Shown here one piece after another: positions 45,727 to 54,466 of a stretch of 64,000 nucleotides of DNA; position 1 is the stretch's first letter; each line of letters opens with the position of its first letter. Origin of the DNA: Bog-756 sp963837805 (GTDB taxonomy: Bacteria > Actinomycetota > Acidimicrobiia > Acidimicrobiales > RAAP-2); the NCBI GenBank assembly GCA_963837805.1, contig CAWIOU010000024.1, forward strand, positions 62,001-126,000. Direction: 5' to 3'. The notes under the pieces were generated by a model that saw only the letters and a program-made list of their open reading frames with translations, was not told the origin of the DNA and searched no databases. A program made the position numbers and the translations under genes.

Positions 45727-46497
45727 CTACTTGCCCGACCAGTTGGGCTTGCGCTTCTCGGCGAAGGCGATCGGTCCTTCCATGGCGTCCGCCGACCCGA
45801 ACACCTCGGGCACGGCGGCGTTGTTGATGGCCCAGCCCTGGGCGTCGGGCAGTTCGCCCGCCTCTTTCATCACCCGCTTCGAGACCCGCACCGCCAGCGG
45901 TGCGTTGTCGGCGATGGTGGTGGCGAGGGCCATGGCCTCCTCCATCAGCTTGTCGGCGGGCACGACCCGATTGATCAACCCCAACTCGAAGGCGCGCCGG
46001 GCGTCGATCGGCTCACCGGTGAGGGCCAGTTCGAGAGCGATGGCCGGGGGGACCCGCTTGGGAAGCCGGATGAGGCCCCCGGCCGCGGCCATGAGCCCGC
46101 GCTTGACCTCGGGGATCCCGAACTTGGCGCCCTCGACGGCGACGACCAGGTCACACGAGAGCATGATCTCGCACCCGCCGGCCAGGGCCGAACCGTTGAC
46201 GGCGGCGATCATCGGCTTGGGGAAGTCGCGTTGGGCGATCCCGCCGAAGCCGCCTTTGGCCCCCATGATGTCCCCGGCCTCACCCGCGGTGAACGCCTTC
46301 AGGTCCATACCGGCGCTGAACGCCTTGTCCCCGGCGCCGGTGACGATGACCACCCAGCAGTCGTCGTCGGCCTCGAGCTCGTCGAAGGCAGCCGCGAATC
46401 CCCGCGACACCGCTCCGTTGATGGCGTTCCGGGCCTCGGGCCGATTGATGGTGAGGATCTCGATGTGACCCCGTCGCTCGCGCTCTACTTCGGCCAT
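45727..46497 (-). CDS. enoyl-CoA hydratase/isomerase family protein
   Basis: Crotonase-fold enzyme of 256 residues, intact. The CoA-ester oxyanion hole is in KAFSAGMDLKAF (about residue 60) and in VNGSALAGGCEIMLSCDLVVA (about 100), and GIPEVKRGLMAAAGGLIRLPKRV (about 127-149) covers the catalytic loop. The acidic residue at the second catalytic position lies in ELGLINRVVPADKL as usual. Substrate chain length cannot be inferred. ATG 46497 follows GGGGAG. It is 21 bases downstream of the thiolase-like gene and probably co-transcribed, which suggests a shared acyl-CoA pathway. Confidence 0.93.
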   Translation of the reverse strand: MAEVERERRGHIEILTINRPEARNAINGAVSRGFAAAFDELEADDDCWVVIVTGAGDKAFSAGMDLKAFTAGEAGDIMGAKGGFGGIAQRDFPKPMIAAVNGSALAGGCEIMLSCDLVVAVEGAKFGIPEVKRGLMAAAGGLIRLPKRVPPAIALELALTGEPIDARRAFELGLINRVVPADKLMEEAMALATTIADNAPLAVRVSKRVMKEAGELPDAQGWAINNAAVPEVFGSADAMEGPIAFAEKRKPNWSGK

Positions 46498-46518
46498 GGT
46501 GTGGTCTCCCCTGTGGTC

Positions 46519-48094
46519 TCAGCCTGTGGCCAGACGGTAGCGCGCCTCACCGGGCTCGATGACGATCGACGACCCGACCAGACCGGGCACGTCCATCTGC
46601 CCCAGTGAAACGGTGACCTCGTCGTCGGCGGGGGCGACCGCCATGTGCCGACCGTCGGCCAGGAGGGCGAGGACGGGCGCGCCGGTCGGTGTCCCCTGAT
46701 CGTCCCTGATCACGGTGGCGGCGATGACGGTGGCCGGCGTCGGGGCCTCGACGTCGAGCGCCACCTCCACGGCGGCGGCGGCGATGGCGGCCTGGGCCTC
46801 CGAGGTGTCGCCACGGTGGAACCCCTTCGGCGGCGGCTCGCTGGCATAGATCCCGATGGCGTGCTTGGTGATGAACCACCCGAGCCCGGTGGCCAGGCCC
46901 AGACGGATCCCCGAACCCGCGCCCACGGCGGCTCCCCGGTGGTCCCCGACGGAGGCCGGGTCGCGGACGAGGTCGGTCACGGTGGCGATGCCGTGGGTCG
47001 TGTAGTTGTTGCCCGGCCCACCGAAGTAGGGGAGTCCGCCGGTCACCGTCAGGCCCCTCGAGTCGCCCATGTCGATGCCCAGCGCGTCGGTGGCCAACTC
47101 GACGGCCGAGGGGAAGCACGAGTAGATGTCGAGAACGTCGATGTCGTCGATCCCGACACCGGCGCCACGCCCGGAAGCCGACGAGGCGGCGGCGAGCGCG
47201 GCCCGGCCGGCGGCGGCGATGGCCGGGGACCGACCGGGGTCGGGACGGGCCGTCGGGAACCGGACGTCGGTGGCCTCGGCCCCCGACCAGATGAAGACGG
47301 CCCGGTCGGCGATGCCGGCCCTCCGGGCGGCGGCGAGCGAGCAGACCACCAGCGCCGCGCCCTGGTCGGAGCCGAGGAAGGCGCACATCCGCTTGGTATA
47401 GGGCTCGCTGACGATGCGGTTGTCCGGCGCCGGGTCGGCGATGTCGCCGGGGGACCGGACCTCGCGGAACCAGGCGTACGGGTTGGCGGCGGCGACATCG
47501 GTGAAGGGCGCCAGTAGCACCCCCATGGCCCGGCGGTGTTCGGAGGTGTCGCGACCGGCCCGAGCCGCCACCACACTTTCGAACAGGGGATAGATGTGTA
47601 CAGGCGCCATCAGCCCGATGGCGGCCTCGCCGGGGCCGACTCCAGGTAGGTCGTCTCCGACCACGGGATCCGGCGGGAGGTCGGTCGTTCCCAACTCGGG
47701 GGGCAGGCCCGCCGCCCGGCGGGCCCGCGACGACCGGATGGCCTCGGCACCGGCGATGACGGTCACCGAGAGGGTCCCGGCGCTGATGTCGCTCGCCGCC
47801 CGGCTGACCAGCCACTGGGGACTGTTGCCCCCGACGGTGGTCGACTCGCAGGCGGCCGGCCGTGCGCCGATCCGCGCAGGCCAATTCACCGGCCAGTGCC
47901 GGTCCGGACCGGGTCATGACGTCCACCACCGACAGCCGGTCGATGCGGTCGCGGAGGTCGGGGGCTACGGCAAATGCCTCCTCGCAGGCCCGGGCCATGA
48001 GGTCGACGGGCGTGACCAGCTCGGTTCGCTCGATGGATTGGCCGGACGCCACCACCACCGGGATGCGCTCGGGGTCGTTGGTGGCGGTGCTCAT
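46519..48094 (-). CDS. thiolase-like protein (TLP1 type, lacks catalytic Cys; one frameshift)
   Basis: About 525 residues of the SCP-x/thiolase-like superfamily. The start (RIPVVVASGQSIERTELVTPVDLMARA) is in one frame and the rest, from about 47880, in another; SGPALAGELA joins ARIGARPAACESTTVGGNSPQ. The position of the nucleophilic cysteine of true thiolases reads STTVGGNSPQWLV, and the late His and Cys motifs are also changed (NYTTHGIATV). A C-terminal OB-fold-like domain (TPATVIAATVIRDDQGTPTG onward) is present. Mycobacterial thiolase-like protein type 1 has this layout and no thiolase activity. It may bind acyl-CoA rather than cleave it. Confidence 0.88.
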
Positions 48095-48106
48095 CGGAGG
48101 GAGGTG

Positions 48107-48120
48107 GACACGCTCGTGTC
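48107..48120. promoter_or_regulatory. palindrome next to the thiolase-like gene promoter
   Basis: GACACGCTCGTGTC: arms GACACG and CGTGTC around a 2-base centre. A TAGCTT box on the minus strand (48129-48134) would start transcription of the thiolase-like gene at about 48122, so the palindrome would cover the start site. This is a plausible site for one of the TetR regulators, but that is inference. Confidence 0.4.
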
Positions 48121-48232
48121 GGGGCGCAAGCTACCATCGCCATCCGGTAGTCACCGGTCCGGATCGCCTGAGCTGCTCAGCGGTCACCGAGCGCTCGACC
48201 CAGGACTCCCCACCGGGCATCGCAGTCCGCCG

Positions 48233-48268
48233 CACCCATCAGCCACACCCATCAGCCACACCCATCAG
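48233..48268. repeat. 13-bp tandem repeat (CACCCATCAGCCA)2.8
   Basis: Two exact copies and ten bases of a third, in the gap between the divergent thiolase-like and GH1 genes, ending 26 bases before the GH1 start. Purely seen in the sequence; function unknown. Confidence 0.9.
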
Positions 48269-48294
48269 GACTCGAACTTCGAAAGGTGGTGACA

Positions 48295-49818
48295 TTGTCC
48301 TCGATTGGCCAGCCACCGACGAAGCCGGGTCCCGATGTCGCCGGACTCACCGAGGGGTTCCTCCTGGGAGTGGCCACGGCAGGCTTCCAGATCGAGGGTG
48401 GCTACAACGGGCCGGGCCAGCCGGCCAACAACTGGTTCGGCTGGGAGTCGGTGGGACGGGTCGAGCCGTCGGGGAACGCCATCGGCTTCTGGGAGCGGCC
48501 GGAGGAGTCGCTGGACCGCGCGGCCGAACTGGGCTGCAACAGCTTCCGCCTGAGTGTCGAGTGGGCCCGGGTCGTCCCCGAACCGGTCGGGATGGACCGG
48601 TCGGCCCTGGAGCGTTACCAGGCCATCGTGACGGGCTGTGTCGAACGCGGCCTCGAGCCGTTGGTCACGCTGCACCACTTCACCCATCCGGACTGGTTGG
48701 GCGACGATTTCTGGCTGCGCCCGGACGCTCCTGATCGCTTCCGGGGCTGGGCCGAAGTCGCCGTCGACGCCCTCGCCCCCCTGGTACGCCACTGGGTGAC
48801 CATCAACGAGATCAACGTCCTGTCCATCGGAACATGGCTGCTCGGGATGTTCCCGCCGGGGCGGCTGGGGGCTCTCGGGGACGCGGCCATCGCCGTGGAC
48901 AATCTGCTCGCCGCCCACGTGGCGGCGTATGACGTCATCCACCGGATGCGGCCGGACGCCATCGTCACCACCAACAATTCGTGCATGAGCCTGTACGACC
49001 AGGATCGCCTGCTCATCGATCTCCTCCTGGCCCGCAGCATGGGGGTCGAACGGCACGATGTGGGCAGTTGGCTCGAGGGCCGCCGCCGCCAACACGACGC
49101 CGTGCTCCCGCCGGTCGGAATGGCCGAGCGCCTGTTGCGGGGGTTCAGCGCGGCAAGGGCGCCCTACGGCGCCGGTCCGATCGGTCGCCTCCCGTCGGCG
49201 GGTGGTTCCCGGTCCGGTCGTCTGCGGCACGGTCTGCCGAATCGGGCGCTGAGGGCGGTCTACGAAAGCCCGCACGAGCGCACCCTCGATGTGATCGGTC
49301 TCGACTACTACGAGCCGGTGGCTTCGCGGCACTTCCGTCTGCCCGGCCACCGCACGTCGGGGGGAAGGAACCGGCTTCCCGTCCGCGAGCTGTGGGACGA
49401 CGCCCCCGACCCGGCCGGGCTCACCCGCTGGCTGCATGCCCAGCAGGCCCTCACCCCGGGGATCCCGTTCTGGGTGGTCGAGAACGGGATGTGCAACCTG
49501 GTCCGACAGGGCCGGTCCCACCTCCGCCCGGACGGATGGGACCGTCCCCGCTATCTGCGCGAGAACATCGCCGCGGTGGTGGCCGCCGCCGACGGGGGCG
49601 TTCCCGTCCACGGTTACTGGCACTGGTCGCTGGTCGACAACTACGAATGGGGGTCCTACGAGCCCCGGTTCGGCCTCTACGGGATCGACCGCTACCGCGG
49701 CGAGCACGGAATGCGCTGGCTCGAGACCGATTCGCTGGGCGACGATGCCGCCGGCACCTACCGTCGGATCATCGCCGGATTGCGGTCAGGGGACAGGTCG
49801 GTATTCGACGAGCCGTGA
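48295..49818 (+). CDS. glycoside hydrolase family 1 (beta-glucosidase-like)
   Basis: A 507-residue TIM-barrel glycosidase. FLLGVATAGFQIEGGYNG (about residue 20) is the family N-terminal signature. The acid/base glutamate is in WVTINEINVLSIG (about 168), a variant of the usual TxNEP, and the nucleophile in FWVVENGMCNL (about 397). YWHWSLVDNYEWGSYEPRFGLYGID (two parts, about 440-465) is the aglycone-side motif. No signal peptide is visible, so it is probably cytosolic. AAAGGTGGTGA at 48283-48293 is a near-perfect ribosome binding site that covers the two GTG codons, so the TTG at 48295 is the likely start. The stop codon lies inside a 29-bp duplicated unit. Confidence 0.92.
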   Translation: MSSIGQPPTKPGPDVAGLTEGFLLGVATAGFQIEGGYNGPGQPANNWFGWESVGRVEPSGNAIGFWERPEESLDRAAELGCNSFRLSVEWARVVPEPVGMDRSALERYQAIVTGCVERGLEPLVTLHHFTHPDWLGDDFWLRPDAPDRFRGWAEVAVDALAPLVRHWVTINEINVLSIGTWLLGMFPPGRLGALGDAAIAVDNLLAAHVAAYDVIHRMRPDAIVTTNNSCMSLYDQDRLLIDLLLARSMGVERHDVGSWLEGRRRQHDAVLPPVGMAERLLRGFSAARAPYGAGPIGRLPSAGGSRSGRLRHGLPNRALRAVYESPHERTLDVIGLDYYEPVASRHFRLPGHRTSGGRNRLPVRELWDDAPDPAGLTRWLHAQQALTPGIPFWVVENGMCNLVRQGRSHLRPDGWDRPRYLRENIAAVVAAADGGVPVHGYWHWSLVDNYEWGSYEPRFGLYGIDRYRGEHGMRWLETDSLGDDAAGTYRRIIAGLRSGDRSVFDEP

Positions 49819-49863
49819 CCGGCGAAGGGCTGACCGACGAGCCGTGACCGGCGAAGGGCTGAC
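49806..49863. repeat. 29-bp perfect tandem duplication spanning the GH1 stop codon
   Basis: Two identical 29-bp units (49806-49834 and 49835-49863), each containing GACGAGCCGTGA, the last codons and stop of the GH1 gene. A short third start (CGACGG) follows. The duplication recreates the stop codon downstream of the real one. Confidence 0.95.
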
Positions 49864-49892
49864 CGACGGTTGGGCCACCGACGAGTCGCAGC

Positions 49893-50861
49893 TCAGTCGC
49901 CGCCCCGGCCGAGGCCGGCCAGCACCTGCTCGGCCTGGGTCACGATCTGGGTGACCAGGCTGGCCGCGGGCATCAGCGTCTGGATGGCGCCCACTCCCTG
50001 CCCGGTGGGGTAGCACTCGCGCTCGGGATCGATGTCGGGGGTGTTCTCGTCACCTCCGAGATGGAACGCACCATCGTGCATCGAGCGGCCGAGCTGGGCC
50101 GGGAACGGGCTCAGGTCGGCCGGATGCTCGTCGAAGTAGCCGGTGTACTGATTGCGGACCACCCGCATGGTCTTTCCCGAGAAGGCCCGGCTGATGGTGG
50201 TCCCGTCCTCCTTCGTCCGCACCAGCGCATCCTTGTAGCCGGTCACGGCCCGTGCTTCGGGGGTGGCGATGAACCGGGTGCCGATCCACACCCCGTCGGC
50301 TCCGAGGGACAGGGCGGCGGCCAGCCCTCTTCCGTCGAAGATGCCTCCGGCGGCCACCACCGGGATCTGGGATCCCACCGCATCCACGATCTGGGGCACG
50401 AGGGGCATCGTGGCCACCAGCCCGGTGTGGCCACCGGCCTCGGTACCCTGGGCCACCACGACGTCGCACCCGGCGTCGAGGGCCCGTCGGGCATGGTCCA
50501 CCTTCCCGCACATGTTGATGACGAGGACGCGGTGGCGGTGACACAGCTCGACCACTTCGGCCGGTACCCCGAGTCCGGCCACGAACACCGAGGCGCCGCC
50601 CTCGATGACTCGCTCGACCTGTCCCACCAGATCTCCGGGCATCGCCGTCAGCAGATCGACGCCGAACGGTTTGTCGGTGGCCCCGCGCACGGCGGCGATC
50701 TCGGCCACCATCTGCTCGGTGGACATGGTCGACGCCCCGAGGCACCCGAACCCCCCGGCCTCGGACACCGCGGTGACGAGCGGGGAGTAGGACACTCCAC
50801 CCATGCCGGCCAACATGACCGGGTGGTCGATGCCGAGCACGTCGGTCAGTCTGGTCTTCAT
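49893..50861 (-). CDS. nitronate monooxygenase/2-nitropropane dioxygenase family protein
   Basis: FMN TIM-barrel enzyme of 322 residues, intact. Motifs: HPVMLAGMGGVSYSPLVTAV at the start, GFGCLGASTMSTEQM, VVAQGTEAGGHTGLVATMPL (FMN phosphate and catalytic histidine region, about residue 137) and PVVAAGGIFDGRGLAAALSLGADGV (about 168). The family includes nitronate oxidases, enoyl-reductase-like and other FMN oxidases, so the substrate stays open. ATG 50861 follows GAGGAG and is preceded by a TAGGGT box at 50896-50901. It converges with the GH1 gene. Confidence 0.9.
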   Translation of the reverse strand: MKTRLTDVLGIDHPVMLAGMGGVSYSPLVTAVSEAGGFGCLGASTMSTEQMVAEIAAVRGATDKPFGVDLLTAMPGDLVGQVERVIEGGASVFVAGLGVPAEVVELCHRHRVLVINMCGKVDHARRALDAGCDVVVAQGTEAGGHTGLVATMPLVPQIVDAVGSQIPVVAAGGIFDGRGLAAALSLGADGVWIGTRFIATPEARAVTGYKDALVRTKEDGTTISRAFSGKTMRVVRNQYTGYFDEHPADLSPFPAQLGRSMHDGAFHLGGDENTPDIDPERECYPTGQGVGAIQTLMPAASLVTQIVTQAEQVLAGLGRGGD

Positions 50862-50895
50862 CTCGGTCTCCTCGGTGGGTGATTGCTCTCGGTGA

Positions 50896-50901
50896 ACCCT
50901 A
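50896..50901 (-). promoter_or_regulatory. -10 box (TAGGGT) upstream of the nitronate monooxygenase gene
   Basis: TAGGGT on the minus strand fits TANNNT; the start codon is 35 bases away with a ribosome binding site between. It lies just past the end of the DUF5522 gene. Confidence 0.35.
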
Positions 50902-50933
50902 GGTGCAGATCGTTCCCACCAGATACCGATCGC

Positions 50934-51194
50934 TCACACCAGATAGGGGCAGTGGCGGCAACCCGAGCCGCAGCACTGCTTCCGATCGGCAAGCTGCGCC
51001 GCGGTCAGCACGAAGAGCCGGGTGTCGGGGTCGAGGTAGCCGGGTTCGCCGTCGGCCATGGCGGCGCGATGGGCGTTGATGATCTCGTCCCAACGGGGGT
51101 GGTCGGGCGACAACCGAGAAGGGTGGGGCCGATCGAGCGGGCGGGAATCCAGCGTCGACGGCGGCCCACCGCCACCCCGGTCCGCTGCCTCCAT
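50934..51194 (-). CDS. DUF5522 cysteine-rich small protein
   Basis: An 86-residue protein with a Pro/Gly-rich N-terminus and the DUF5522 core: INAHRAAMADGEPGYLDPDTRLFVLTAAQL and the cysteine end CCGSGCRHCPYLV (four cysteines and one histidine), likely a metal-binding site. The family is widespread in actinobacteria and bacteroidetes and has no known function. ATG 51194 overlaps the stop of the MFS gene by one base (TGATG), so it is translationally coupled to the exporter. This small gene is easily missed. Confidence 0.85.
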   Translation of the reverse strand: MEAADRGGGGPPSTLDSRPLDRPHPSRLSPDHPRWDEIINAHRAAMADGEPGYLDPDTRLFVLTAAQLADRKQCCGSGCRHCPYLV

Positions 51195-52846
51195 CAACCG
51201 CTGGGGGTGGCCGACTCAACCTCGGGGGTCGACACCACCGTGGGCAGAGACCCGACCGGCGCCGCGCCGGCCGCGGCCGCGGCGCTCGTCTCCAGCGACC
51301 CGAGCGGGTCGGCGTCTTCGGGCGAGTAGCTGGGCACGAAATCACGCTGGCGCACCAGGACCAGCGCCCCGATGCCACCGATCAGGGACACCACCGCCGA
51401 GATGGCCATCAGATGGTTGAACGTGGAGGTGAAGCCCACCCGGTAGGCCTCGACGAGGGCACGGCGGGCGGCCAGGTTCGGAATCGAGGCCGCCACCTGG
51501 TGCACGCCGCCCTCGGCCACGGCTCCGGGCAGTGTCGATCCGGCGTGGGCCAGCACCACCCGGCCGGCCGGCGTGGCCGCCAGGGCACTGGTGATGGCCG
51601 GCCGGATCTGGCTCAGGAACACCGCCCCCAGGCCGGCAATGCCGGTGGCGATGCCCACCTGCCGGAAGGTGCTGGACGCACCCGAGGCCATGCCGCTGTG
51701 CTCGGGCCGGACCACCGAGACGGTGGCCGAGGCGACGACCGGATTGGTGATGCCGATGCCGATACCGGCGACGATGAAGCCGGGCAGGAGCACGGTCCAT
51801 GTCGAGTTGGGTTCGACGTGCGTGGTCAGCACGCATCCCAGGGCGATGAGGATCAACCCGAGCCCCAGCAGGTAGCGCGAGCTGACCTTGACGGTGAGCT
51901 TGCCGGCGATGGGGGCGACGGCGAAGCTGAGCATGGTGATGGGCAGGAACCTGATTCCGGCGGCGAAGGGACCGTAGCCGAGCACGTCCTGCATGTAGAG
52001 CGTCAGGTAGAGGAACATGGCGAAGATGGAGGCGGACAGCGTGAACGCGGTCACCGACACGCCGACCATGGCCGGCCGCTTGAACAGCGTCAGATCGAGC
52101 ATCGGATCCTTCACCCGCCACTCGGCGACGAGGAAGATGGCCATCAGGAGGCCCGATCCGACGAGCAGGCCGATGATGAGCGAACTGGTCCAACCCTTGG
52201 CGTTCGCCTCGACGAGCGCGTACACCAGCATGAACAACGAGGCCGAGAAGGTGACGAAGCCGATCCAGTCGATGCTCCGGGCGGTGGGCGCCTTGGCGTC
52301 CTGCACCTTGGTCAGGGTGATGACGATGGCCACCGCCCCGATCGGGATGTTGACGAAGAAGATCCAGCGCCACCCGATGCCGCTGGTGAGGGCGCCGCCG
52401 ATCAGCGGCCCGATGGCCACGGCCCCCCCGATCACCGCCCCGTAGACGCCGAAGGCGGTGCCCCGCTCCTTGCCCGAGAAGGCCTGGGCGATGAGGGCGA
52501 GTGAAGTGGCGAACATGATGGCCCCGCCCACGCCCTGGACCCCGCGGGCCAGATTGAGCATGAGCGGCGTGGTGGACAGGCCGCAGACCAGCGATGACGC
52601 AGAGAAGACGGCCAGACCGATGGCGAACAGGCGCCGGCGTCCGAAGATGTCGCCGACCACGCCGGCGGTGAGCAGGAAGGCGGCCAGGGTGAGGGCGTAG
52701 GCGTCGACCACCCACTGGAGATCGGCAAAGGACGAACCGAGCGACCGCTGGATGTCGGGGAGCGCGACGTTGACCACCGTGATGTCCAAGAGGAGCATGA
52801 ACGTGCCGGTGCACACCGCGGCCAGCGTCCACCACTTGCGGTCCAT
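51194..52846 (-). CDS. MFS drug exporter, DHA2 (EmrB/QacA) family
   Basis: A 550-residue, 14-helix major-facilitator transporter. LLLDITVVNVALPDIQRSLG in the first helix is the DHA2 signature, GVVGDIFGRRRLFAIG is the A-type loop motif, and GRR and PIGAVAI segments (FFVNIPIGAVAIVITL) are typical of helix 6. A Pro/Ser-rich C-terminal tail (about 50 residues) is cytoplasmic. These transporters expel cationic drugs, dyes or lipids with protons. ATG 52846 follows GGGAGTGGG. It is first in a two-gene unit with DUF5522. Confidence 0.93.
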   Translation of the reverse strand: MDRKWWTLAAVCTGTFMLLLDITVVNVALPDIQRSLGSSFADLQWVVDAYALTLAAFLLTAGVVGDIFGRRRLFAIGLAVFSASSLVCGLSTTPLMLNLARGVQGVGGAIMFATSLALIAQAFSGKERGTAFGVYGAVIGGAVAIGPLIGGALTSGIGWRWIFFVNIPIGAVAIVITLTKVQDAKAPTARSIDWIGFVTFSASLFMLVYALVEANAKGWTSSLIIGLLVGSGLLMAIFLVAEWRVKDPMLDLTLFKRPAMVGVSVTAFTLSASIFAMFLYLTLYMQDVLGYGPFAAGIRFLPITMLSFAVAPIAGKLTVKVSSRYLLGLGLILIALGCVLTTHVEPNSTWTVLLPGFIVAGIGIGITNPVVASATVSVVRPEHSGMASGASSTFRQVGIATGIAGLGAVFLSQIRPAITSALAATPAGRVVLAHAGSTLPGAVAEGGVHQVAASIPNLAARRALVEAYRVGFTSTFNHLMAISAVVSLIGGIGALVLVRQRDFVPSYSPEDADPLGSLETSAAAAAGAAPVGSLPTVVSTPEVESATPSG

Positions 52847-52920
52847 CAGACCCACTCCCGGTTGTCGATCGCGCACACGGTTGCCCCTTTCGTTCCCGAG
52901 TTCGACCGGTCGTGCCGTGT

Positions 52921-54324
52921 TCAAGCCGGTGTCGAACCCCAGTCACGAGTGTGGCGGACCGGCGCCCCAATTGCCACGACCGTGCGGCAACCAGGGGGAA
53001 CGGGCCCGGAACGGCGTGCCTGCCCGGCGGTCACGTCGTCCCGTAGGTGGTGTCCCGGTCCCGGGCTCGGGCCCCGGTGGCCCGCAGCTCGGGCGGTCGC
53101 CGCGGCCAGGTCGGCGCACAGCTCGTCGACGACCAGCCGGTGCCCGGCCTGCACGGTGGCGTGGAGGCTGTCGGGCGGGGTCTGCCGGTCGAAGAACCAG
53201 CCGCCCCGGTCGGCCAACGCATCCCCGAGGGCAAAGGTGTCGAGACCGTCCACGTCGGCCCCGAAGGCGAACACGGTGGCGTCCGGACGACCCCGGAGCG
53301 CCAGCCCATTCGTCGCGGTGACGGCGGCCTGCAGCGTCGTCGATGCCTGGTGGGCGGCTTCGGCCAGTTCGAGATAGCCGTCGGCGCCCAGGTAGTGCAG
53401 CACGGCCCAGCCAGCGGCGATCGGGCCGGCGGGACGGGTGCCGGCCATCGACGGGGAACCGTAGAGGCCGCCGAGCCAGTTGGTGGTGACGAAGGGCTGG
53501 AGGGCGGCCAGCCGGCGGTCGCGGTAGAGGATCACCGAGATGCCCTTGCTGGCGTAGCCGTACTTGTGGAGGTCGGCGGAGATCGAGGTCACTCCGGGCA
53601 CCGAGAAGTCCCAGGGCTTGTCCAGGTGTCCGAGCCGGTCGAGGAAGGGGAGGATGAAGCCCCCCAGGCAGGCGTCGACGTGACAGAGGATCCCCCGCCG
53701 GGCGGCGATGGAGGCCAGCTCCGGGATGGGGTCGATCACTCCCTGGGGATACGACGGGGCGGAGCCGACGATCATCACGGTGCCGTCGTCCACGGCGTCG
53801 GCCATGGCGTCCACGTCCGCCGAGTAGTCGGCCCGGACCGGCACGCGGCGTGACTCGACGTCGAAGTAGTGGGCCGCCTTCTCGAAGGCGGCGTGGGCCG
53901 AGGTGGCCAGCACCATGTTCGGACGGTCCACGCCCCGCTCGGCCCGGCCCCAGTCCCGAGCCGTCTTGGTCGCCTGCAGCAGCGACTCGGTGCCGCCCGA
54001 GGTCAGGAAACCCCGGACGCCGTCGCGCTGGTCGGGTGGGAGCCGGTCGGCGCCGACCAGTCCGGCGGTGATGGTCACGATATCCCGCTGCATACGACCC
54101 AGGCTCGGGAAGACGGCGGTATTGAGGGCGTTCTCGGCCGAGTAGAGCGTGGCCGCCCGCTCCAGCAGGTCGTGGACGTCCTGTCCCGCTGAGTAGACCA
54201 GGCTGAACACCCGGCCTCCCCGCCAGTCGCGGTCGCCCACCCGGAGTTCGCTCATCGCGGCCAGCACCTGTTCGGCGTCGAGGCCGCGTGCGGGGAGGCG
54301 ATGGTCGGGGGAGCCGTCGGGCAC
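52921..54324 (-). CDS. PLP-dependent group II decarboxylase/lyase family protein
   Basis: A type-I fold PLP enzyme, 467 residues as read. Motifs: GFLTSGGTESLLQATKTARDW (cofactor phosphate region, about residue 115), CHVDACLGGFILPF (aspartate to the pyridine nitrogen, about 220) and SISADLHKYGYASKG with the Schiff-base lysine (about 256). Overall it resembles sphingosine-1-phosphate lyase and tyrosine/aspartate decarboxylase relatives, not the gadB gene of this window. The last 60 residues look like frame error: the alternative frame gives TGARARDRDTTYGTT and stops at 53031, a more natural end, after an indel near 53085. GTG 54324 has a TAGGAT box six bases before it. Confidence 0.87.
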   Translation of the reverse strand: MPDGSPDHRLPARGLDAEQVLAAMSELRVGDRDWRGGRVFSLVYSAGQDVHDLLERAATLYSAENALNTAVFPSLGRMQRDIVTITAGLVGADRLPPDQRDGVRGFLTSGGTESLLQATKTARDWGRAERGVDRPNMVLATSAHAAFEKAAHYFDVESRRVPVRADYSADVDAMADAVDDGTVMIVGSAPSYPQGVIDPIPELASIAARRGILCHVDACLGGFILPFLDRLGHLDKPWDFSVPGVTSISADLHKYGYASKGISVILYRDRRLAALQPFVTTNWLGGLYGSPSMAGTRPAGPIAAGWAVLHYLGADGYLELAEAAHQASTTLQAAVTATNGLALRGRPDATVFAFGADVDGLDTFALGDALADRGGWFFDRQTPPDSLHATVQAGHRLVVDELCADLAAATARAAGHRGPSPGPGHHLRDDVTAGQARRSGPVPPGCRTVVAIGAPVRHTRDWGSTPA

Positions 54325-54330
54325 GCTCGG

Positions 54331-54336
54331 ATCCTA
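54331..54336 (-). promoter_or_regulatory. -10 box (TAGGAT) directly before the PLP enzyme gene
   Basis: TAGGAT on the minus strand, then six bases, then the GTG at 54324, with no ribosome binding site. It fits a leaderless transcript. Confidence 0.45.
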
Positions 54337-54367
54337 GGGTGCCACCCCGGTGCCCCACCCCGGGGAC

Positions 54368-54466
54368 GACGCCGAGCGGGATCAGGTGATGTGGCGCTGG
54401 ATCAGGAGACGTCGTGTCGGATCGAGGACGCCGAGCCGGATCAGGTGATGTCGCGCTGGATCAGGA
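54368..54466. repeat. 40-bp direct repeat at the 3' end of the ABC permease gene (38/40 identical)
   Basis: Copies at 54368-54407 and 54427-54466 differ at two positions. The second copy contains the last codons and stop of the permease (LIQRDIT, stop 54441-54443). The first copy, past the stop, would encode LIQRHIT and another stop. It is a duplication of a gene end, like the one at the GH1 gene. Confidence 0.93.
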
